Of a stretch of 64,000 nt of DNA, positions 16,104 through 23,905 are shown in pieces (the stretch's first letter is position 1; each line of letters opens with the position of its first letter). The notes beneath the pieces are model-generated. The model did no database searches. It worked only from the letters and a program-made list of their open reading frames with translations, and was not told the origin of the DNA. Origin of the DNA: Marmoricola sp. (GTDB taxonomy: Bacteria; Actinomycetota; Actinomycetes; Propionibacteriales; Nocardioidaceae). The DNA lies in contig JAOPYE010000014.1 of NCBI GenBank assembly GCA_025964775.1, forward strand, positions 124,001 through 188,000, written 5' to 3'. The position numbers and the translations under genes are program-made.

Positions 16104-16113
16104 CACGTGTCAA
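16100..16113. promoter_or_regulatory. 14-bp perfect palindrome upstream of the amidohydrolase
   Basis: TTGACACGTGTCAA is perfectly symmetrical, lies 21 bases before the amidohydrolase ATG and covers the stop codon of the HxlR gene. It resembles TetR-type operators. Its cognate regulator is not identified. Confidence 0.45.
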
Positions 16114-16134
16114 GTTGTCCCGTTCGATGTCCTC

Positions 16135-17925
16135 ATGACCTACGACGTGATCATCCGCGACGGCCTCTGGTTCGACGGGACGGGTGCTCCCGGCGCCGTA
16201 CGACACCTCGGGATCGTCGACGGTCGGGTGGCAGCGGTCTCCGAGACACGGCTGGACGAGACCGGGTGCCGTGAGGTCATCGATGCCACCGGCACCTGGG
16301 TGATCCCGGGCATCGTCGACATCCACACGCACTACGACATCGAGGTCCTCGGCGACCCCACGCTGCCCGAATCGTTGCGCCACGGTGTGACCACGATCTT
16401 CCTGGGTTCGTGCTCGCTGTCCACGGTCCACGTCGACGCCGTCGATGCCGGTGACCTCTTCGGTCGGGTCGAGGCGATCCCGCGCCAGCACGTGATCGAC
16501 GGTGTCCAGCGGCACAAGAACTGGTCCAGCGCCGCCGAGTACGTCGAGGCTCTCGAGTCTCTGCCGCTGGGGCCGAACCTCGCCGGCTTCCTGGGTCACT
16601 CCGACATCCGGACCGCAGTGATGGGCCTGGATCGGGCCACCCGCAAGGGGATCCGGGCATCGAACGCGGAGATCGCCCGGATGGAGGCGATGCTCACCGA
16701 GGCGCTCGACGCCGGGTTCCTGGGGATGAGCTCGCAGCAGCTGCTCTTCGACAAGCTCGACGGTGACACCTGTCGTTCGCGCACCCTGCCGTCGACGTTC
16801 GCGAGGACCCGCGAGCTGCGTCGCCTCAACGCGGTCCTGCGGCGTCGTGACCGCGTGCTCCAGTCCGGCCCGAACATCAAGAACCCGCTGAACATCCTGG
16901 CGCAGTCGTTCTCCTCGCTCGGCCTGTTCCGCAAGCGCCTGAAGACCAGCCTGCTCTCGGCGGCGGACATCAAGGCCCTGCCGGTCGTCATCAGGATCAT
17001 GGGCCCGATCGCGCGGATCGTGAACGGCCTCGGCGGCAACTTCCGCTGGCAGCACCTGCCGGTCCCGTTCGAGGTGTACGCCGACGGCATCGACCTGGTG
17101 ATCTTCGAGGAGTTCGGCTCCGGTGCCGCAGCCCTGCACCTGTCGGAGCAGGTCGCGCGCAACAGCCTGCTGGCCGACGAGGAGTACCGGCGGGCGTTCC
17201 GCAAGGACTACGACGCCAAGTACGGGCCACGGGTCTGGCACCGCGACTTCTTCGACGCCGACATCGTCGAGTGCCCGGACGCGTCGCTGGTCGGCAAGTC
17301 CTTCGGCCAGGTCGGGGTCGAGCGAGGTGGCCTGCACCCGGTCGACGCGTTCCTCGACCTCGTCCTCGAGCACGGCACCCGGCTCCGCTGGCGCACCACG
17401 ATCTCCAACCACCGCCCCGAGTTCCTCAGGAAGATGGCGCAGGAGCCCGGCATCCAGATGGGCTTCTCGGACGCCGGGGCACACCTGCGGAACATGGCGT
17501 TCTACAACATGGGCCTGCGGCTGCTGAAGCATGTGCGCGACGCCGAACGAGCTGGTACGCCGTTCATGACCACCGAGCACGCGGTCCACCGGCTCACCGG
17601 CGAGCTGGCCGAGTGGTACGGCCTGGACGCGGGGCACCTGCGCGTCGGCGACCGTGCCGACATCGCGGTCATCGACCCCGAGCGGCTCGACGCCAGCCTG
17701 GAGGCCTACTCGGAGAGTCCGGTCGAGGAGTACGGCGGCCTGTCACGGATGGTGAACCGCAACGACGCGACCGTCCGCGCGGTCATCGTCGCCGGCCGGC
17801 CCGTGTTTCGTGACGGCGTACCGACGGCCGTGCTTGGTCAGGAGCGGATCGGTCGTTTCCTCCGGGTCGACGAGGCGGCCGGCACCGCGACCACCGGCGC
17901 TACCGCGGCCGTGCTGGCGTCCTGA
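16135..17925 (+). CDS. Amidohydrolase-superfamily protein (D-aminoacylase/N-acyl-D-amino-acid deacylase-like)
   Basis: This 596-residue protein has the amidohydrolase metal motif IVDIHTHYD near residue 65 and the composite small beta-domain built from both termini (DVIIRDGLWFDGTGAPG and DRADIAVIDPERL..VRAVIVAGRPVFRDG). SDAGAHLRNMAFYN provides the catalytic Asp. Such proteins are annotated as D-aminoacylases or dihydroorotase-like enzymes, but actinobacterial members of this length usually have unknown substrates. The ATG at 16135 was chosen over an upstream in-frame ATG inside the HxlR gene. A palindrome just upstream suggests regulation. Confidence 0.82.
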   Translation: MTYDVIIRDGLWFDGTGAPGAVRHLGIVDGRVAAVSETRLDETGCREVIDATGTWVIPGIVDIHTHYDIEVLGDPTLPESLRHGVTTIFLGSCSLSTVHVDAVDAGDLFGRVEAIPRQHVIDGVQRHKNWSSAAEYVEALESLPLGPNLAGFLGHSDIRTAVMGLDRATRKGIRASNAEIARMEAMLTEALDAGFLGMSSQQLLFDKLDGDTCRSRTLPSTFARTRELRRLNAVLRRRDRVLQSGPNIKNPLNILAQSFSSLGLFRKRLKTSLLSAADIKALPVVIRIMGPIARIVNGLGGNFRWQHLPVPFEVYADGIDLVIFEEFGSGAAALHLSEQVARNSLLADEEYRRAFRKDYDAKYGPRVWHRDFFDADIVECPDASLVGKSFGQVGVERGGLHPVDAFLDLVLEHGTRLRWRTTISNHRPEFLRKMAQEPGIQMGFSDAGAHLRNMAFYNMGLRLLKHVRDAERAGTPFMTTEHAVHRLTGELAEWYGLDAGHLRVGDRADIAVIDPERLDASLEAYSESPVEEYGGLSRMVNRNDATVRAVIVAGRPVFRDGVPTAVLGQERIGRFLRVDEAAGTATTGATAAVLAS

Positions 17926-17970
17926 CGTCCTGACGTCCGGCCCTGCGCCGGTGCGAGGCATGCTGGTCCC

Positions 17971-18372
17971 GTGCAATTCTCCGAAGCCGAGCTCACTGCC
18001 GCTGTGACGGGCGCCGCCAAGGCGACCCTCGCGGCCCAGGACAAGGAGATCCGCAAGGGTCGCCTCGACGTCGAGCAGGTCTGGCATGACCTCGGCGGGT
18101 ACGGCCGCTACCAGCTGATCGAACCCATCGGCACCCAGATCCTGCCGATCCTGCTGGCGCTGCCGGACGTGCCGCGCGTCGTCGGCGAGCGGCCGTCGTA
18201 CAGCGGTGGCCAGATCCGCAAGGTGGTCGAGCAGCACACCGCCGACGACGGTGCCGGCCGGATCAGGCGCGCAGCACTGATCGTGGCGCGGGCAGCACTG
18301 GTGGCCTCGGCGCTGGCGAGCATCCCGCCGTGGCGCGATCCCGACGAGTTCGTCGTGCCCGACTCCCTCTGA
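17971..18372 (+). CDS. Conserved-looking hypothetical protein
   Basis: This 133-residue soluble protein starts at a GTG (MQFSEAELTAAVTGAAKATLAAQDKEIRKGR). It is helical at both ends and contains VWHDLGGYGRYQLIEPIGTQILPILLALPDVPRV. No membrane segment or catalytic motif is visible and I do not recognise the family. It sits 45 bp after the amidohydrolase on the same strand. It converges with the ribbon-helix-helix gene (4-bp gap). Confidence 0.65.
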   Translation: MQFSEAELTAAVTGAAKATLAAQDKEIRKGRLDVEQVWHDLGGYGRYQLIEPIGTQILPILLALPDVPRVVGERPSYSGGQIRKVVEQHTADDGAGRIRRAALIVARAALVASALASIPPWRDPDEFVVPDSL

Positions 18373-18376
18373 GTCC

Positions 18377-18586
18377 TCAGGGCTGCATCGGTGCTTCCCA
18401 CTCCTCGGGGTCGCTGCGGGTCCGGAGGATCTCGGCGCCTCGCTCGATGGACTTCTCGTGCTGGTAGCTGATCACGGCCTGCGTCACGACGGCTGCGCGC
18501 GTGGGCTGGCCGGCGGCGACCTGGTCGTCGAGGAACCTGACCAGGTGGTCCGGAAGCCGGATCACGATCCGGGTGCCTGTGGTCAT
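18377..18586 (-). CDS. Ribbon-helix-helix DNA-binding protein, orphan antitoxin-like
   Basis: This 69-residue protein has the RHH fold pattern: beta strand TRIVIRLPDHLVRFLDDQV, then QPTRAAVVTQAVISYQHEKS, as in CopG/MazE-like antitoxins of actinobacteria. It would bind operator DNA as a dimer. The C-terminal tail EILRTRSDPEEWEAP would normally wrap a toxin. No toxin gene overlaps or follows it: the next gene on that strand is absent and a terminator lies upstream. It is therefore either a solitary regulator or a degraded toxin-antitoxin pair. Confidence 0.75.
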   Translation of the reverse strand: MTTGTRIVIRLPDHLVRFLDDQVAAGQPTRAAVVTQAVISYQHEKSIERGAEILRTRSDPEEWEAPMQP

Positions 18587-18639
18587 CCGGTGATCATGAG
18601 GCCCTTCGCCGTTTCGCGCGAACGGTCGTCCACAGGCAC

Positions 18640-18683
18640 AACGAGAAACCCCCGGCCAGTGATCTGACCGGGGGTTTCTCGTT
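18640..18683. terminator. Hairpin terminator after the second PEPCK
   Basis: AACGAGAAACCCCCGG (18640-18655) pairs with CCGGGGGTTTCTCGTT (18668-18683), a 16-bp perfect stem with a 12-base loop. It lies 9 bases beyond the stop of the PEPCK-like gene. Confidence 0.85.
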
Positions 18684-18692
18684 GTTCGTGCC

Positions 18693-20534
18693 TCAGGCTT
18701 CGGGTTCGTTCTCCAGGGCGGCGGCCACGCGGCGGTGTGCCTCCCAGATCGCCTCGGGCATGTTCGGGAACTGGGCGAGGTGCTCTTCGCGGTTCGCCAT
18801 CTCCTGCTTCCAGCGCGGCACGTTGATCGTCAGGATCGTGTTGAGGTCCTCGGGCGTGATGTCGACGCCCTCGAGGTTCAGCTCGTCCTCGGTCGGGATG
18901 ATGCCGACCGCGGTCTCACGACCCTTGACCTCGCCGTTCTTGAGCTGGAGCAGCCAGAGCAGCGGGCGCAGGTTGTCGCGGTAGCCGGGCCACAGGAAGC
19001 GGCCGTCGTCGCCGCGCTGGAACCAGTTCACGTGGGCGAAGATCGGCTGGTCGGTGGCCGCCCCGACGATGTCGAGGTAGTGCTGCGCGTAGTCGCCCTC
19101 GCCGTACGCCATGAACGGGCGGTTCGACATCGGGTCGTACCGGAGCACGCCCTCCTTGCCCTCGGCCGCAGCAGTCGCCTCGGCGCCCAGGGTCAGGCCG
19201 TCGTACACGCCCTCGGCGAGGTCGTGGACCGCGCGGATCAGCGGCTCGCGGTCACGGGTGCGGCCGCCGAAGATGATCGCGTCGATCGGCACGCCCGAGG
19301 CGGCGTTGTAGTCGCTCGCGATGTTCGGGACGTTGTCCAGCGTGGTGGTGAAGCGGCTGTTCGGGTGCGCCCACGGAGAGTCGTCGCCAGGCTCACGGTC
19401 CGCAATCGCGTTGCCGAGCCAGTCCACCCAGCCGTGCACGTCGGCCGGCGGCGCGGGAGTACGGCCCTCCCACCAGACCTCGTGGGTGATCGTGTTGTAG
19501 GCGATGTTGGTGAAGATCGCGCCGGTGCCCGGTGCGACCGACTCCAGTGCGGTCGGGTTCGTGCCCTCGTTGGTGTCCTTCGCGACACCGAAGACGCCGT
19601 ACTCCGGGTTCATGCCGTAGAGCTTGCCGGTGGCCTCGTCGACCCACAGCCAGGCGATGTCGTCGCCGTAGAAGGAGACGTGGTACCGCTCGCCGAGGGC
19701 GTCGGGGGCCAGCATCATCGCGAGGTTGGTCTTGCCGGAGGCACTCGGGAAGCCACCACAGATGTGGTACGTCTTGCCGGTCTCCTTGTCCTTGATCCCG
19801 ATGAGCATGTACTGCTCGGCGAGGAACTTGCCCGACGCCCAGCCGTCGTACGCCGCCTGGCGCAGGCCGTGGGCGATCTTGCCGAGCAGGGCGTTGCCGC
19901 CGTACGACGACCCGAAGTGCAGGATCGTCCGCTCGTCGGCGACGGTGACGAAGTAGCGCTGGTCCTCCGGCGTGCCCTGGCCGAGGTTCTCCAGGTCGCC
20001 GGTGACGTGCACGGCGCGGACGAACTGGTTGGGGTCGGCGAGGTCGTTGACGTACTCGATGCCGACGCGGGCCATCCGGATCATGTGCAGCACGACGGTG
20101 CGGCAGTCGGTCACCTGGACACCGGTGGCCCAGGGGGCCAGCGCGTTGCCGGGAGGCGCCATCAGGTACGGGATCACGTACATGGTCTTGCCGGCGGACG
20201 CGCCACGCATCTTCTCGGTGAGCATCGGCGTCATCTCGCCGGCCGAGCGCCAGTTGTTGTACAGGCCCTTGTCGGACTCGTTGCTGGTCGCGACGACGGT
20301 GCGCTCCTCGGAGCGGGCGGTGTCCTTGTGGTAGCTGCGCGAGTAGTAGAGGCCGTCCCCGGCCGGGTCGAGCTCGCCGGCCTCGAGGCACTCGGCGATC
20401 AGGCGGGCGTCGTCAGCGGCGCTGACCACCTCGACGTTGGCCGCACCGGTGAGGTCGGCCCAGTACGCGACGTACTCGCGCACCTCGGGGTTGGTGACGC
20501 CAGCGGCGTCCAGAACACTCTCGACGTCAACCAT
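18693..20534 (-). CDS. Second, archaeal-style GTP phosphoenolpyruvate carboxykinase
   Basis: This 613-residue protein is a GTP-PEPCK homologue clearly distinct from pckG. The P-loop reads GGFPSASGKTN: Ser266 replaces the reactive Cys of the canonical enzyme, as in archaeal/thermophile PEPCKs. Conserved blocks [49 protein letters not shown] and AHPNSRFTT show an intact active-site scaffold. It is likely to interconvert oxaloacetate and PEP; the preferred direction and nucleotide are not known. The ATG at 20534 was chosen. It is a single-gene unit ending in a strong hairpin. Acquisition by transfer is plausible, but its GC content matches its neighbours. Confidence 0.88.
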   Translation of the reverse strand: MVDVESVLDAAGVTNPEVREYVAYWADLTGAANVEVVSAADDARLIAECLEAGELDPAGDGLYYSRSYHKDTARSEERTVVATSNESDKGLYNNWRSAGEMTPMLTEKMRGASAGKTMYVIPYLMAPPGNALAPWATGVQVTDCRTVVLHMIRMARVGIEYVNDLADPNQFVRAVHVTGDLENLGQGTPEDQRYFVTVADERTILHFGSSYGGNALLGKIAHGLRQAAYDGWASGKFLAEQYMLIGIKDKETGKTYHICGGFPSASGKTNLAMMLAPDALGERYHVSFYGDDIAWLWVDEATGKLYGMNPEYGVFGVAKDTNEGTNPTALESVAPGTGAIFTNIAYNTITHEVWWEGRTPAPPADVHGWVDWLGNAIADREPGDDSPWAHPNSRFTTTLDNVPNIASDYNAASGVPIDAIIFGGRTRDREPLIRAVHDLAEGVYDGLTLGAEATAAAEGKEGVLRYDPMSNRPFMAYGEGDYAQHYLDIVGAATDQPIFAHVNWFQRGDDGRFLWPGYRDNLRPLLWLLQLKNGEVKGRETAVGIIPTEDELNLEGVDITPEDLNTILTINVPRWKQEMANREEHLAQFPNMPEAIWEAHRRVAAALENEPEA

Positions 20535-20636
20535 TATTGCTCGTTTCTTCTATGACGGACGGGCCCGACTGAGGTTACAGGCAGTCGCGGCGGTGTTGTC
20601 CCCGGCAACCGCATTGCGGTCTCCGGGCCGCTCGGC

Positions 20637-20993
20637 TCACTCCGGCAGCTCGTCCGCGCGCAGCTCGACGAGCACGCCGGGAGCCGTGAGACGCCAAGCC
20701 TCGAAGGTGAGCTCGCAGAGCTCGTCGCGCTCCAGCCGCTCGAGGTGGACGACGACCCACCCGAAACCCCACGAGGTGAATTGCACCTCAAAAACCTCAG
20801 GACGCTCGGCGACCAGCGCGATCTGCTCGGCCACGGTCTGCTTGAGGCCGACGGTCCTGGTCGGCTCCCACAGGTAGCCGAAGGTGCGCCCGGAAACGTC
20901 GAACTTGCTGTACCGGTCGTAGTCGATCCGGCTCACCTCGGGCAGCTGCTCGATGATCTCGAGGAAGTCGGCGATCTCGGTGGGCACGGGCAC
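20637..20993 (-). CDS. MmcQ/YjbR-like small protein
   Basis: The 118-residue protein resembles MmcQ/YjbR (CyaY-like fold) proteins: FGYLWEPTRTVGLKQTVAEQIALVAERPEVFEVQFTSWGFGWVVVHLERLERDELCELTFEAWRLTAP. These are small DNA-binding-like or unknown cytosolic proteins, and no enzymatic site is known. The GTG at 20993 (or 20987) was taken as start, since the frame upstream is non-coding. It is preceded by the SCO6745-like gene on the same strand. Confidence 0.7.
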   Translation of the reverse strand: MPVPTEIADFLEIIEQLPEVSRIDYDRYSKFDVSGRTFGYLWEPTRTVGLKQTVAEQIALVAERPEVFEVQFTSWGFGWVVVHLERLERDELCELTFEAWRLTAPGVLVELRADELPE

Positions 20994-21031
20994 ATCATGC
21001 CCCCGGGATCCGACACGGTTCGAAGGGCGGG

Positions 21032-21880
21032 TCAGGACGGCAGCGGGAGGCCCATCGGGTTGCCGGCCGGGAGCGAGCCTGCTGCCTGGAGCGCTTTCGC
21101 GAGCCGGGTCAGCACCGGGCGCAGCAGGGCGACATCGTCGGCGATCGCGCCGAGCGCGGGGCGGGAGAGCCGATCCGTGGTGGCTTCGACCTGGGCACGC
21201 GTCTCGGCGCCGGTCGAGGTCAGCCGACCAGCGGTGTCCAGCAGGCCGCGCAGGAGGAGCAGCTCGGTCGCTGCGGCCCACTCCTCGTCGGTCCAGCCCC
21301 GATTGGGCTGCATCGTCTCGCGGGTGACTCCGCCGCTCGCGATGTGGGTCAGGGTCGTCTCCAGGCCCGTCAGCCCGGCATGGGTCGCGGCCAGCACGTG
21401 CCCATCCCCGCGGTACTCGCGCAGCACCGTGGTGGCCCACCAGAGCCGTGCGGCCAGGTCGTCGCCCGGATCGACGCCCTGCCAGGCCGCGGCCAGTGCC
21501 CGGCCGTCGGCGGGAATGCAGCGGGCGGCGTGCACCAGGACGTCGGTGGCCCTCCGTACGTCGTCGAGGTCGGCATCCTGGAGGAAGCCCGAGAGCACGG
21601 TGTTGACCGAGGTCAGCCGCGATGCGATCGCCTGCTCCGGGCTCACCCGTCCCCAGACCTTCGGCACCGCCTTGGCCACCATCGCCGGGGCGAACCCGAA
21701 GAACAGTGCGGTGACTGCTTCGGGTCCGACTGCGCCCAGGGGCGCTGCGCGTCCCGCGAAGTAGCCGTTCCAGAAGCCGTGCAGCCCGAGCTCGCCGAGG
21801 CAACCGGAGACGACCGGGTCGAAGTAGACGATCACGTGCACGGGCTCGACCAGGGACCAGAGCTCGCGTTCGGGGGTCAC
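21032..21880 (-). CDS. SCO6745/SalK-like protein
   Basis: This 282-residue, all-helical protein matches the actinobacterial SCO6745 family, including WSLVEPVHVIVYFDPVV near the start, LHGFWNGYFAGRAAPLGAVGPEAVTALFFGFAPAMV, and RGWTDEEWAAATELLLLRGLLD with a winged-helix-like end. The family is sometimes named after SalK, but no activity is firmly established. The GTG at 21880 was chosen. It ends 38 bp before the YjbR-like gene and could be co-transcribed with it. Confidence 0.78.
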   Translation of the reverse strand: MTPERELWSLVEPVHVIVYFDPVVSGCLGELGLHGFWNGYFAGRAAPLGAVGPEAVTALFFGFAPAMVAKAVPKVWGRVSPEQAIASRLTSVNTVLSGFLQDADLDDVRRATDVLVHAARCIPADGRALAAAWQGVDPGDDLAARLWWATTVLREYRGDGHVLAATHAGLTGLETTLTHIASGGVTRETMQPNRGWTDEEWAAATELLLLRGLLDTAGRLTSTGAETRAQVEATTDRLSRPALGAIADDVALLRPVLTRLAKALQAAGSLPAGNPMGLPLPS

Positions 21881-21902
21881 GTTGCGCAGGTTAGTCCTGC
21901 CG

Positions 21903-22289
21903 TCACGCGGGGGCGAGAACTCTGAGTCCGAGCGCACGAGCGGCGGTGGTCATCTGCTTGTCGTAGCTGACGATGCGGTCAACACCGATCCTGATGGCGG
22001 CTGCCAGGTGCAGAGCGTCCAACGATCGGAGATTGCCTGCGAGAAGGCCGGCCTCACGAAACAGGGATGAGGGCGTCTCGAACAGATCGAGGCCGTCCAG
22101 GAAGTCCGACACCGCTTGCTGGGTCAGATGTGTGTGTCGGCTGACGGCGCGACGCAGCTCGGTCTCCAGGAGCATGCAGGCGACGAGGTCAGGCGCCTGG
22201 TCGTCGAGGTGTCGAGCGAGGGCAGCGGATTCCGGCTCCTCATCCAGCAACTTGATAGCGGCCGACGAGTCCAGGTACCAGCGAGTCAA
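21903..22289 (-). CDS. vapC: VapC-type PIN-domain ribonuclease toxin
   Basis: This 128-residue PIN-domain protein begins TRWYLDSSAAIKLL. The acidic active-site residues are recognisable: Asp7, Glu42/Glu44 in LLETELRR, Asp91 in SLDALHLAAA and Asp110 in SYDKQM. These bind Mg and cleave RNA. The start is a TTG at 22289 that overlaps the antitoxin stop (TTGA), giving tight translational coupling and probably low toxin yield. It is preceded by the VapB gene, and together they form a complete type II toxin-antitoxin module. Confidence 0.9.
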   Translation of the reverse strand: MTRWYLDSSAAIKLLDEEPESAALARHLDDQAPDLVACMLLETELRRAVSRHTHLTQQAVSDFLDGLDLFETPSSLFREAGLLAGNLRSLDALHLAAAIRIGVDRIVSYDKQMTTAARALGLRVLAPA

Positions 22290-22531
22290 CGGTCGCCCCG
22301 GAGGTAGTCGATCGTCACGCTGGTCGGCTCGGACGGCTGAACACGCTTGATGTCGGAGAACCGCCTCCGGGTTGTCGCCGGCCGATCGATCTTCAGGTCC
22401 GGCTCCGAGATCGGAACGATGCGCGCTACGGGGACGCCACGTCGCGTGACGACGTACGTTTCGCCTGCTTCGACACCGCGCATGATCTCGGCGTTGTCGT
22501 TGCGTAGTTCGCGCTGACTGATCTGCTTCAC
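22286..22531 (-). CDS. vapB: VapB/Phd-type antitoxin
   Basis: This 81-residue protein is a Phd/YefM-like antitoxin: VKQISQRELRNDNAEIMRGVEAGETYVVTRRGVPVARIVP at the N-terminus binds DNA, and a basic C-terminal tail should contact VapC. The GTG at 22531 fits the family start; an in-frame GTG at 22597 would add a non-conserved extension. Two GTAGCAC words (22542-22548 and 22552-22558), one helical turn apart just upstream, may be the autoregulatory site. The stop overlaps the toxin start. Confidence 0.85.
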   Translation of the reverse strand: MKQISQRELRNDNAEIMRGVEAGETYVVTRRGVPVARIVPISEPDLKIDRPATTRRRFSDIKRVQPSEPTSVTIDYLRGDR

Positions 22532-22634
22532 CCTATCGAGCGTAGCACCATGTAGCACATGACCTCCAGCCGTGTGGATTCGAGTGCTCACGCTCACGGA
22601 TCAGGGGTGCCGGTGCAATCCGCCGTCCACAGGT

Positions 22635-23882
22635 TCAGGCGTACCGGACCGGCATCTCCTTGATCCCGTTCAGCCACCCCGACCGGAGCCGCTTCTCCGG
22701 TCCGGTCCGGGTGATGTCCGGGGCCAGATCGGCGATCGCGTCGAAGATGAACCGGATCTCGGTGCGAGCCAGGTTGGCGCCGATGCAGTAGTGAGCGCCG
22801 TGGCCGCCGAAGGCGAGGTGCGGGTTGTTCGCGCGGGTGATGTCGAAGGTGTCCGGGGCGTCGAACACGTCTTCGTCGTAGTTGGCGCTGGCGTAGAACA
22901 GCCCGACGCGCTGCCCTGCCTTGACGGCGACCCCACCGATCTCGGTGTCCTCCAGGGCGGTGCGCTGGAACGAGGTCACCGGGGTCGCCCAGCGGATCAC
23001 CTCGTCGACCATCGTGCCCGGCCGCTCCCGGACCCACAGGTCCCACTGGTCCGGGTGGTCGAAGAACGCCTTCATGCCGTGCGTGGTGGCGTTGCGGGTC
23101 GTCTCGTTGCCGGCGACCGCCAGGGCGATCACGAAGAAGCCGAACTCGTCGTCGGTCAGTCCGCGGCCGTCGACGTCGGCGTTGACCAGCTTGGTGACGA
23201 TGTCGTCGCGCGGGTTCTCCCGCCGGTCAGCCGAGAGGCCCATCGAGTACACCAGCACCTCGGTCGCTGCGGCAGCCGGGTCGTTGTCCTCCCGGGCCAG
23301 GTCCTCGTCCTCGGCGCCGGTCATCTGGTTGGTCCAGTCGAAGAGCCTCTGCCGGTCCTCGACCGGGATGCCGAGCATGTCGCCGATCACCTCGAGCGGG
23401 TACTGCGAGGCGACCTGGTCGACGAAGTTGCCGCTCCCGGTGGCGACCGCGTTCGCGACGATCCTGCGGGCGACCTCCTCGAGGCCCTTCTCGAGCGCGT
23501 CGATGGCGCGCGGGGTGAAGCCGCGACTGATGATCGAGCGCAGCTGGGTGTGCTCGGGGGCGTCCTGGTTGATGATCACCACCTGGGTCATCTCGATCGA
23601 CTCGCGGGTCGCGGTCTCGGGGTTGCGGATGATCACCCCGTTCTCGCGGCTCGAGAAGACCTTGCTGTTCTTGGACACGGCCAGCACGTCGGCATGCTTG
23701 GTCACCGCCCAGTAGCCCGAGCCCGAGGCCTCCGACATGCCGGCGCGCGCGTTCTCGGGTTGCTCGACCCAGAAGACTGGCTGGGAGGTGCGTAAGGCCG
23801 CGAACTCGTCGTACGGGATGCCGGCCAGGTTGGTGTCGGGATCGGTGAAGTCGAAGCCGGGCGGCAGGGCGTGGGCAGTCAT
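22635..23882 (-). CDS. CYP125-family cytochrome P450 (steroid C26/27 hydroxylase-like)
   Basis: This 415-residue P450 follows mycobacterial CYP125 closely in many blocks: LPPGFDFTDP at the start, DAPEHTQLRSIISRGFTPRA, LGIPVEDRQRLFDWTNQMTG, AVAGNETTRN (I helix), FGGHGAHYCIGANLAR with haem ligand Cys366, and RLRSGWLNGIK at the end. CYP125 oxidises the terminal carbon of the cholesterol side chain to alcohol, aldehyde and acid. A good ribosome site precedes the ATG at 23882. It is the third gene of an operon with an AhpD-like protein and an aldehyde dehydrogenase, headed by a KstR-type box at 26119. Confidence 0.9.
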   Translation of the reverse strand: MTAHALPPGFDFTDPDTNLAGIPYDEFAALRTSQPVFWVEQPENARAGMSEASGSGYWAVTKHADVLAVSKNSKVFSSRENGVIIRNPETATRESIEMTQVVIINQDAPEHTQLRSIISRGFTPRAIDALEKGLEEVARRIVANAVATGSGNFVDQVASQYPLEVIGDMLGIPVEDRQRLFDWTNQMTGAEDEDLAREDNDPAAAATEVLVYSMGLSADRRENPRDDIVTKLVNADVDGRGLTDDEFGFFVIALAVAGNETTRNATTHGMKAFFDHPDQWDLWVRERPGTMVDEVIRWATPVTSFQRTALEDTEIGGVAVKAGQRVGLFYASANYDEDVFDAPDTFDITRANNPHLAFGGHGAHYCIGANLARTEIRFIFDAIADLAPDITRTGPEKRLRSGWLNGIKEMPVRYA

Positions 23883-23905
23883 GGCACTCCTTGGATGGGT
23901 ACGGG

